Below the pieces are notes generated by a model. It was not told the DNA's origin. It ran no database searches and saw only the letters and a program-made list of their open reading frames with translations. From JAJYKC01 sp035545735 (lineage in GTDB: Bacteria; Acidobacteriota; Terriglobia; Bryobacterales; Bryobacteraceae), in NCBI GenBank assembly GCA_035545735.1, contig DASZXS010000086.1, positions 40,744-104,743 on the forward strand: DNA of 64,000 bases. Reading direction: 5' to 3'. The translations under genes were made by a program, and so were the position numbers. Below are positions 18,809 to 26,021 of this stretch, piece by piece; position 1 is the stretch's first letter, and each line of letters opens with the position of its first letter.

Positions 18809-21800
18809 CTATGTTCGCTTTCTCACCGGACCGGCGGCAGGGCGGCGACCGTGCAAGAGACCGAAAACCGCCGGTACAAACACGAGGGTCGCCAGAGTCG
18901 CCATCAACAGCCCGCCAATCACGGCCCGGCCGAGCGGCGCGTTCTGCTCCCCGCCCTCTCCGAGACCGAGCGCCATCGGAATCATGCCGATGATCATCGC
19001 CAGCGCCGTCATCAACACCGGGCGGAAGCGCGTGAATCCCGCCTCAATGGCGGCCTCCACGGCATCGCCGTGCAGAAGAAGCCGCTCCTTGGCGAACGCG
19101 ACCACCAGAATGCTATTCGCCGTGCCAACGCCCATGCACATAATCGACCCCATCAGCGCGGGCACACTTAACGTGGTCCGCGTAAGGAAGAGAAACACCA
19201 CGATCCCGGCGAGCGCGGCGGGGAGCGCGGTAATGATGATGAAGGGGTCGAGCCAGGACTGAAAATTAACGACGATCAGCAGATAAACCAGAACGATCGC
19301 AAAACCAAGCCCGGCGAGCAGGCCCAGATAGGAGGCGCGCATCGTCTGAAGCTGGCCGCGAATGTTGATGAAGCTTCCCCGCGGCAGCAATTTCCGGTTC
19401 GCGTTCACAATCCGCGTGATATCCCGGCCTACGCCCCCCAGGTCCCGGTCCTGGACGGCGCCGTAAATATCGACGACGCGGCGAATATTGTAGTGGTTGA
19501 ACACCGCCATTTCATTGCTGCGCGTGATGGATGCGACGTTGGCGAGAATACCCGGCTGGGCTCCCGCTTGCGCGGTGATGGGCGTGCTCTGCAGATCCGC
19601 GAGAGATTGAATACGATACTGCGGCGTCCGCTCCACCAGGCTATAGTTGACGCCATTCTGCCAGTTCAGGAAAAAAGCGGGCGTGGTTTGGGCGCTGCCG
19701 CTCAGAGAGATCAGCAGGCTGTTGGCGACATCGCGAGGCGTAAAGCCGCCTTGCGCCGCCTTGGTTCGATCCACCGCGACGTGGAATCGCGGATAGTCGA
19801 AGCGCTGTTGAATCCGGAGGTCGGCAATTCCGGGCACACGCCGCAGTTCGCTAAGCATCTGCTCCGCCACCCGCTTGTTTCCTTCGATGTCCGCGCCTTC
19901 AATCTGCACATCCACGGGCGCGGGTAGTCCGAAGTTGAGAATCTGGGTCACGATATCGGCGGGAAGAAAATAGAAAGTCACGCCGGGGAACTCCGCCGGC
20001 AGAGCGCGCCGCAGTTCGCGTACATAGTCCGCGGTCGGATGATGGTTCTCGTTGAGCGATACCAGAATGTCGGCATCTCCGGAACCGATGAGTCCGGAGG
20101 TCGAATGCATCAGGTTGATGGTGCTGTAAGGGAGCCCGATGTTATCGAGAACGTTGGTCACCTCATCGCCCGGAATTTTTCTTCGGATGGAGTCTTCCAC
20201 CAGATCGCAAAGGCGCGCTGTTTCCTCGATGCGCGTCCCGGTCCGGGCCCGCAGGTGCAGGATGAATTGCCCGCTGTCCGTATTCGGAAAGAAGTCCTGG
20301 CCCAACCGGGGCAGCAGTAAGAATGCGGAACCGCAGACCAGAAGAAACACGGGGATAAAAACCAGGCGGCGATGCACCAGGCTCACCAGCAGACCGCGAT
20401 AGCTCGAACGCAGCGCCTCAAAGCTCCACTCGAAGCCGCGCTGGAACCATACGAACGGATTGCGGCTGGGCCCGGGAAGATGTTCCTTCACCCGCAGCAG
20501 GTACATGGCGAGCGTCGGCACCAGCGTCCTCGAAAGAATATAGGACGCAATCATCGCAAAGATCACCGCCTCCGAGAGCGGCACGAACAGATAGCGGGCG
20601 ACGCCGCTCAGGAAAAACATCGGCAGGAAAACGATACAAATGCAGAGTGTGGAAACCAGAGCCGGAGTCGCAATCTGGGCGGCGCCTTCCAGGATCGCGG
20701 AGTGAAGGCCGGCACCTTCTTCGAGAAAGCGTTCTATGTTCTCAATGGTGACAGTCGCGTCGTCCACCAGGATTCCGACCGCGAGCGCGAGCCCGCCCAG
20801 CGTCATGATGTTGATCGTTTCGCCCAAGGCGCTCAGGGCGATCACCGACGTCAGGATGGATAGCGGAATCGAGATCGCGATGATCAGCGTGCTCCTCCAG
20901 CTTCCGAGGAAGATGAGGATCATCAGGCCGGTGAGGCAGGCGGCGATCACCGCCTCGCGAATCACTCCGCTCACGGCGGCGCGAACGAAGATCGACTGGT
21001 CCGCCAGCGGCTGAATCTTCAACTCCGGCGGCAACGTGGTCTGCACTTTCGGCAGGATGTCGCGAATGCCCTGGACCACGCTCAACGTGGAGGCGTTGCC
21101 GGCCTTCAGAACGGAAACCAGCGCGCCGCGGCGCCCGTCCTTCCGCACGATGTTGGTCTGCGGAGAAAATCCGTCGCTCACCTGGGCGACGTCCCGCACG
21201 TAAACGGGTGAGTCCCCCACCACCTTGATCGGCAGGTCGTTCAACTCAGCCACGGTCTTGGGGCTGGCATTCAGATCGACGTCGTACTCCAACTGGTCGA
21301 TCTTCGCCGTGCCTGACGGGAGCACCAGGTTTTGAAGGTTGATCGCCGTAACCACGTCGGAGGCCGAGAGCCCTTTCGATTGCAGCAGCGCCGGATTCAG
21401 ATTGACGTTCACAAGCCGCTGCTTGCCGCCGTACGGATACGGAACCGCCGCTCCGGGAACGGTGACAAGCTGCGTCCGAAGGAAATTCAGCGCGATGTCA
21501 TTCAATTGGGGCTCGGTCAATCCGTTGCCCGAAAGCGATAGCTGCAGGATGGGGACACTCGACGCGCTGAAGTTGATGATGAGCGGAGGCTGCACGCCGG
21601 GAGGGAATTGCCGCAAGATCTGCTGCGAGGCTGCCGTGATCTGCGCATTGGCCGTGTCCAGGCTCGCGTTGGGTTGCAGGAACACCTTGATCGCCGCCTG
21701 CCCGTTGATGGTGGTGGATTCAATGTGTTCGATGTTGTCCACCAGCGTGGTCAGGACGCGCTCGTAAACCGTGGTGATCCGCCCCTCCATCTCCTGGGGG

Positions 21801-21964
21801 TTGAGCCCTGTATAGGTCCAGGAGACCGCGATGACCGGGATATTGATGTCAGGAAAAATGTCCGTGGGCGTGCGCAGGATCACGACAGGGCTGATGAGGA
21901 GAATCAGCAGCGCGAGCACCAGGAACGTATACGGGCGGTTGAGCGCGACCTTTACAATCCACAT
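18809..21964 (-). CDS. RND family efflux pump, inner-membrane permease
   Basis: A proton-driven exporter of 1051 aa in the AcrB/MdtB/HAE-1 superfamily. Helix 1 is near residues 10-30 (TFLVLALLILLISPVVILR), followed by the porter segment FPDINIPVIAVSWTYTGLNPQEMEGRI. The helix 4 proton-relay stretch reads GGLALAVGILVDDATVTIENIER with the two Asp residues. The second half repeats the fold (GLLAGLGFAIVLVYLLIVVNFQSWLDPFII; MCMGVGTANSILVV). Length and motifs are normal. It is the first gene of the operon with the adaptor and outer-membrane factor and diverges from the LysR gene. The substrate is unknown. Confidence 0.93.
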   Translation of the reverse strand: MWIVKVALNRPYTFLVLALLILLISPVVILRTPTDIFPDINIPVIAVSWTYTGLNPQEMEGRITTVYERVLTTLVDNIEHIESTTINGQAAIKVFLQPNASLDTANAQITAASQQILRQFPPGVQPPLIINFSASSVPILQLSLSGNGLTEPQLNDIALNFLRTQLVTVPGAAVPYPYGGKQRLVNVNLNPALLQSKGLSASDVVTAINLQNLVLPSGTAKIDQLEYDVDLNASPKTVAELNDLPIKVVGDSPVYVRDVAQVSDGFSPQTNIVRKDGRRGALVSVLKAGNASTLSVVQGIRDILPKVQTTLPPELKIQPLADQSIFVRAAVSGVIREAVIAACLTGLMILIFLGSWRSTLIIAISIPLSILTSVIALSALGETINIMTLGGLALAVGILVDDATVTIENIERFLEEGAGLHSAILEGAAQIATPALVSTLCICIVFLPMFFLSGVARYLFVPLSEAVIFAMIASYILSRTLVPTLAMYLLRVKEHLPGPSRNPFVWFQRGFEWSFEALRSSYRGLLVSLVHRRLVFIPVFLLVCGSAFLLLPRLGQDFFPNTDSGQFILHLRARTGTRIEETARLCDLVEDSIRRKIPGDEVTNVLDNIGLPYSTINLMHSTSGLIGSGDADILVSLNENHHPTADYVRELRRALPAEFPGVTFYFLPADIVTQILNFGLPAPVDVQIEGADIEGNKRVAEQMLSELRRVPGIADLRIQQRFDYPRFHVAVDRTKAAQGGFTPRDVANSLLISLSGSAQTTPAFFLNWQNGVNYSLVERTPQYRIQSLADLQSTPITAQAGAQPGILANVASITRSNEMAVFNHYNIRRVVDIYGAVQDRDLGGVGRDITRIVNANRKLLPRGSFINIRGQLQTMRASYLGLLAGLGFAIVLVYLLIVVNFQSWLDPFIIITALPAALAGIVVFLFLTRTTLSVPALMGSIMCMGVGTANSILVVAFAKERLLLHGDAVEAAIEAGFTRFRPVLMTALAMIIGMIPMALGLGEGGEQNAPLGRAVIGGLLMATLATLVFVPAVFGLLHGRRPAAGPVRKRT

Positions 21965-22057
21965 CGCCGCGCCCCGTGGACCCGAAGAGACTGCTCTTCC
22001 ATATGTAATCTGATTGCGGGTGGAGTTGCTACGTTGCGCAGTTAAATCAGAACACCG

Positions 22058-22076
22058 CTATCGGAAAAACCGATAG
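22058..22076. promoter_or_regulatory. LysR-type binding site (T-N11-A)
   Basis: CTATCGG-AAAAA-CCGATAG is a perfect inverted repeat with a 5-base centre. It contains ATC-N9-GAT, which fits the T-N11-A rule of LysR regulators. It ends 10 bases before the lysR ATG in the gap shared with the divergent RND operon, so autoregulation plus control of the pump is the natural reading. Confidence 0.65.
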
Positions 22077-22086
22077 ACTCGAATTT

Positions 22087-22980
22087 ATGGAGTTGCGTCA
22101 TCTAAGATACTTTTGCGCAGTGGCGGAAAACCAGGGTTTCAGCGCGACCGCGCGCGCGCTGCATGTTTCGCAATCGGCAATCAGCGAGCAGATTTCGAGC
22201 CTGGAAAAGGAAATTGGCGTGCCGCTACTGGTTCGCGAGCACTCCAGGGTGAAGCTGACGCCGCATGGTGAGATCTTCCTTCGCAAAGCAAAGGGTGTTA
22301 TCGAGGACGCGGAGAAGGCCGTGGAAACGGCAAGACGGTCCTTACGCGGCGAAATCGGGACCCTTACCATCGGCTTTTTTACCGGCGGCACGGGGACATT
22401 TGTCCCGGCGATGATCCGGAGCTTCCGGCATTTGTATCCTGGCGTTCATATTTCGCTGGTGGATATGGTGCCGGCGGTGCAATCGGAAGCGCTCATGAAC
22501 GGGACCATCGACATCGCATTCACCCGGCCGCTGGACCCGCCCTATAAGCAGCATTTGCGGTCGGAAATGCTTTATCTCGACCCTTTAATCGCCGTGCTGC
22601 CGAAGGGTCACCGTCTGGCCGGCGGTCCGGTCAACATACGGGATCTGGCGGGAGAGCGCTTTGTGCTCTGCGCGCGCGAAACGTCTTCCGCGGTGTTCGA
22701 CAAAATCATCTCCCTCTGCTCCGACGCCGGCTTCTCGCCGGGAATTGTAACCACGTCGCTCGTCTGGTCGAGCGTGGTGATGCTGGTACAGGCGGGCGAG
22801 GGGATCGCGCTGCTGCCGAGCAACCTGCAGCAGCGCGGCGCGAGCGATCTGGCGTTCTGTCCGCTCACCTCGCCGGCGGCGGCCATTGGGCTGATGATGG
22901 CTTGGCGGCCGGATCGCCTGGGCCCGATTCAGAAGGCTTTCCTCGAACTCGTCCGCGCGAATAAGCCGCGCTCCAAATAG
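22087..22980 (+). CDS. LysR family transcriptional regulator
   Basis: A regulator of 297 aa. The N-terminal winged HTH (MELRHLRYFCAVAENQGFS, then ARALHVSQSAISEQISSLE) is typical, followed by the linker helix and a periplasmic-binding-protein-like effector domain from about residue 90 (LTIGFFTGGTGTFVPAMI). It is transcribed divergently from the RND efflux operon, with a LysR-type inverted repeat just upstream of its start. It is therefore the likely local regulator of the pump. The inducer is unknown. Confidence 0.92.
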   Translation: MELRHLRYFCAVAENQGFSATARALHVSQSAISEQISSLEKEIGVPLLVREHSRVKLTPHGEIFLRKAKGVIEDAEKAVETARRSLRGEIGTLTIGFFTGGTGTFVPAMIRSFRHLYPGVHISLVDMVPAVQSEALMNGTIDIAFTRPLDPPYKQHLRSEMLYLDPLIAVLPKGHRLAGGPVNIRDLAGERFVLCARETSSAVFDKIISLCSDAGFSPGIVTTSLVWSSVVMLVQAGEGIALLPSNLQQRGASDLAFCPLTSPAAAIGLMMAWRPDRLGPIQKAFLELVRANKPRSK

Positions 22981-22984
22981 CCGG

Positions 22985-24673
22985 TTACCGCAATAGCTCG
23001 TCGAGGAGAGGGAGCGGCACCGCACCTTCTTCGAGGGCGCGCTTGTGGAAGTCGGCGAGCTGAAACGCCACGCCCTTGCGCCGGCGATCGTTATCGCGAA
23101 CCCGATTCCAGCCGCTCACGCCGATGAAATACATCGGTAACTGGCAGGACGAAAGCTGTGCGCGCTGCAGCTTGCCGGTCGCCTCTTCTTTTTCCTGGTA
23201 GGTCTCGCCGGTCATCAGGTCCAGCGCCTGCTGATCGGTCATACCCATTGTTTGAAGGCGAATGTCGAGGATCGTATTGGCGAGCACGCGGAGCATTTGT
23301 TTTTTGAGGGTCAGCTTCATTCCCGGAGCTCCGTTCAAATAGCCCTCTTCGGTCATGAATTGCTGCGCGTACACCGCCCACCCCTCTACATACGGACCGT
23401 TTCCGAACCATGCGCGGAGCAGCCGCCGCCCGGTGGGTTGAACGCGGTTGGCATATTGAAACTGGACCCAGTGTCCGGGCATCGCCTCATGAATGGTGAG
23501 GTGCTCCAGGCCGAAGGTGTTGTATTCCCGGAGCCGGGATTCCACGCTCTCCCGGGACGCATTCTTCGGTATGGGAGTGATCCAATAAAAGGCGCCCAGT
23601 TGAGGCTCGAGGACCGGCGCCGCGCTAAAGCCCCCCACGCCATAGGCGCCGCGCATGAACTCGGGAGTGGGAATCACCTGCAAGGACTCGCCGGAGGGAA
23701 GCGGCACCAGGCCGCGCGCCTCGACGAATTGCCGCGCCCGCTCCAGATCTTCCTTGGCCTCCTTGAAATACGTGCCCGGAGTGGCATGCTGTTGCGCGAT
23801 CTCATCCAGCGCCTCGCGAACGGTTTTCGGAGCGGCCAGACGCGCCATCTCTTCGCGGGTCGCCTTAAGCTGCGCCTCGGCCTCGGCGAGCACCTGTTCC
23901 GGCGTCTTTCCGCTCGCGAGGGTGTAGCGGAACTTTTGCGCGTACTTCTCCCTGCCCAGCCGCCAGTCGCTGGTCTTCTGGGAGAGGGTATTGGCGAGCC
24001 AGCCGTCGAATTCGCGGAGCGCGGCGAGCGCGGGGCCGGCGGCGTGCTCGAAAAAGGGCCGCACATCGGCGGGAACGTCATGCCGTAGCGTGTCGTCAAT
24101 CAGGCTGATGTTTCCCTGGTTCTCCTCTCTTGCCACACGATTCCAAACCTCGGGCGCATCCACAAGGTTTGCCTTGGCCTGATCGAGCAGCCGGGGAATT
24201 GCTTCCATGCGCCGCGCAATATTCAGAAAGCGGTCGGCCTTCGGCGCGTAATTCAGGACATACGGCGTGAACAAGGCATTCCCGATCAGTTCGACGTAAA
24301 CGGTGGGGTTGTGCCGGTAGTTCTGAATGGAATCCAGTTCCAGCAGGGAGAGCGAGATCTGGTCGTCCATGATCTGATAGTCGGCGCGCTCCTCCGGCGA
24401 AAGAGCTTCCTGGGGAAAGCTCTGCAAACGCCCCCGGGCGCCGGTCAAGAAACTCCGCGTCCGCGCGATTCCCTCGGGCGAGTAGTCGTCCAGAAGGTCA
24501 TCCAGGTGAACGCCCTGGTGATTGTGATAGCCCTCCGAAGTGGCGGAAACCGGCGAAAGCGCCAGCGACGAATAGACGAAATCCTCCGTTGCCTGTTCGA
24601 AAGGAGTGGGTCGCGGCGCGCATCCGGTGAGGATCACGGCGAGCAATCCGGCGCAACTAACCAATCGCAGCAT
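22985..24673 (-). CDS. DUF885 family lipoprotein, putative metallopeptidase
   Basis: A protein of 562 aa. The N-terminus is a lipoprotein signal (lipobox LTGC, Cys18). The DUF885 core includes MEAIPRLLDQAKANL, then YANRVQPTGRRLLRAWFGNGPYVEGWAVYAQQ, and the metal motif TIHEAMPGHWVQ (HExxxH, a permuted zinc-protease-like site) with the downstream glutamate of EGWAVY. Members are probably periplasmic metal-dependent hydrolases; a substrate is not established. It overlaps the end of fabD by 17 bases and converges on lysR. Confidence 0.87.
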   Translation of the reverse strand: MLRLVSCAGLLAVILTGCAPRPTPFEQATEDFVYSSLALSPVSATSEGYHNHQGVHLDDLLDDYSPEGIARTRSFLTGARGRLQSFPQEALSPEERADYQIMDDQISLSLLELDSIQNYRHNPTVYVELIGNALFTPYVLNYAPKADRFLNIARRMEAIPRLLDQAKANLVDAPEVWNRVAREENQGNISLIDDTLRHDVPADVRPFFEHAAGPALAALREFDGWLANTLSQKTSDWRLGREKYAQKFRYTLASGKTPEQVLAEAEAQLKATREEMARLAAPKTVREALDEIAQQHATPGTYFKEAKEDLERARQFVEARGLVPLPSGESLQVIPTPEFMRGAYGVGGFSAAPVLEPQLGAFYWITPIPKNASRESVESRLREYNTFGLEHLTIHEAMPGHWVQFQYANRVQPTGRRLLRAWFGNGPYVEGWAVYAQQFMTEEGYLNGAPGMKLTLKKQMLRVLANTILDIRLQTMGMTDQQALDLMTGETYQEKEEATGKLQRAQLSSCQLPMYFIGVSGWNRVRDNDRRRKGVAFQLADFHKRALEEGAVPLPLLDELLR

Positions 24674-25586
24674 TTAGCTTCTCCATATCCGCGGCTTCGC
24701 CGAAGCGAGCGCACTTGAGAGCCGGGTCCAGATTGCGGAGCAACCCGGTCAGGACGCCTCCGGCCCCCACTTCCACAAATTGGTCCACGCCCTGGGCGGC
24801 CAGATAGCGCATGGAATCGGTCCAAAGGACCGGATTTGGCACCTGCTCCAACAGTCCGTGGCGCGCTTCCACGGCGGTTTGAATGGGCCGCGCCTGCCAG
24901 TTGTTAATCAACGGGACCGAAAGATCGTGAAAACAGGTCGTTTGCAGATCGGACGCAAGGCGGTCCTGGGCGGGTTTCATCAGCGAGCAGTGGAAGGGCG
25001 CGCTCACCGGCAGCAGAACCGCTTTTCGCGCGCCGGCGGCTTTCGCCAGAACGATGGCGCGCTGGACCGCGGCGGCGTGCCCCGCAATTACAATCTGGTC
25101 CGGCGAGTTCAAGTTCGCCGCGCTCACCACTTCCCCCTGCGCAGCCTCCGCCAGAATCTGATCCAGCTTTCCTTCCGGCAGCTTGAGCAGCGCGGCCATG
25201 GCGCCCACTCCCGCGGGCACCGCTTCCTGCATGTATTGCCCGCGTTTCCGGACCAATCTCAGGGCGTCCGCGAAGCCGAGCGCGCCGGCCGCCACCAGCG
25301 CAGAATATTCGCCCAAGCTGTGTCCCGCGACGAAAGCGGGGCGCACGCCGCGCTCCTCGAGAACGCGGAGAGCCGCCACGGAAACCGCCAACAGCGCGGG
25401 CTGAGTGTTCTCCGTGAGCCTCAACTGTTCGTCCGGGCCTTGAAAACAAAGCTCCGACAGGGCAAAGCCGAGTGCCTGGTCGGCTTCTTCAAAAGCGGCG
25501 CGCGCGGCCGGGAAATTTTCGGCGAGGCTCTTACCCATAGCCGTGGCCTGCGAGCCCTGGCCTGGGAACAAAAAAGCAAATCTCAT
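24657..25586 (-). CDS. fabD: Malonyl-CoA:ACP transacylase
   Basis: The enzyme transfers malonyl from CoA to acyl carrier protein for fatty acid synthesis. The product is 309 aa, the usual length. It begins FAFLFPGQGSQ, has the nucleophile Ser90 in VAGHSLGEYSALVAAGAL, the conserved QxT-like segment TENTQPALLAVS, the arginine in RKRGQYMQEAVP and the catalytic histidine in SAPFHCSLM. No other fab gene lies in the window. It overlaps the following DUF885 gene and probably shares its transcript, which has no obvious metabolic logic. Confidence 0.93.
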   Translation of the reverse strand: MRFAFLFPGQGSQATAMGKSLAENFPAARAAFEEADQALGFALSELCFQGPDEQLRLTENTQPALLAVSVAALRVLEERGVRPAFVAGHSLGEYSALVAAGALGFADALRLVRKRGQYMQEAVPAGVGAMAALLKLPEGKLDQILAEAAQGEVVSAANLNSPDQIVIAGHAAAVQRAIVLAKAAGARKAVLLPVSAPFHCSLMKPAQDRLASDLQTTCFHDLSVPLINNWQARPIQTAVEARHGLLEQVPNPVLWTDSMRYLAAQGVDQFVEVGAGGVLTGLLRNLDPALKCARFGEAADMEKLNAAIG

Positions 25587-25654
25587 GGGTATTGAATCGA
25601 TTATCCAGTTCAGTGTATCGCGAGGCGGGCGCGATTTTTCCAGCTAACTTCCTC

Positions 25655-25682
25655 TTGCTTCCATAGTCTAACTTGGTATAGT
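25655..25682 (+). promoter_or_regulatory. Promoter of the padR-ADOP operon
   Basis: TTGCTT (25655-25660) and TATAGT (25677-25682) are separated by 16 bases. The predicted transcription start falls about at the A of the padR ATG (25689), so the padR message may be leaderless. The -10 lies inside the palindrome at 25663-25690. Confidence 0.5.
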
Positions 25683-25690
25683 TAAGCTAT
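25663..25690. promoter_or_regulatory. Candidate PadR operator
   Basis: The inverted repeat reads ATAG-TC-TAACT-TGGTAT-AGTTA-AG-CTAT: arms of 4+5 bases on each side with a 6-base centre. It covers the -10 element and the padR start codon. Autorepression by the PadR product is the natural inference, because PadR repressors usually bind long palindromes over their own promoters. Confidence 0.6.
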
Positions 25691-26021
25691 GGAAACGCGC
25701 CCAGACATCCCCTCCGGCACTCTGTATATGCTGATCCTGAAGACCCTCGCCCGGCGCGGCGCCCTTCACGGCTACGGCATCACGCAGCATATCCGGCAAT
25801 CCTCGAACGATGTCCTGCAGGTGGACGAAGGGTCGCTCTACCCCGCCCTCCAGCGCATGTTGATCAGGGGCTGGGTGCGGGATGAATGGAAGATTTCCGA
25901 AAACAACCGCCGCGCCCGATATTACAGCCTCACTCCGGAGGGGCGGAAGCAACTGGCTCGTGAAGTGCGCCAGTTCGACCACGTGATGAGCGCGATTTCA
26001 CGAGTGATCCAGGAGGTTTGA
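25689..26021 (+). CDS. PadR family transcriptional repressor
   Basis: A compact winged-helix regulator of 110 aa. The family layout is complete: GTLYMLILKTLARRGALHGYGITQHI, then DEGSLYPALQRMLIRGWV with the conserved SLYPAL turn, the beta wing (NNRRARYYSLTPEGRKQL) and a short C-terminal dimerisation helix. It is translationally coupled to the downstream ADOP permease (TGATG overlap of one base). In Solibacter-type acidobacteria such PadR-ADOP pairs are very common, and the PadR protein is thought to repress the permease. No Shine-Dalgarno is seen before its start. Confidence 0.92.
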   Translation: METRPDIPSGTLYMLILKTLARRGALHGYGITQHIRQSSNDVLQVDEGSLYPALQRMLIRGWVRDEWKISENNRRARYYSLTPEGRKQLAREVRQFDHVMSAISRVIQEV

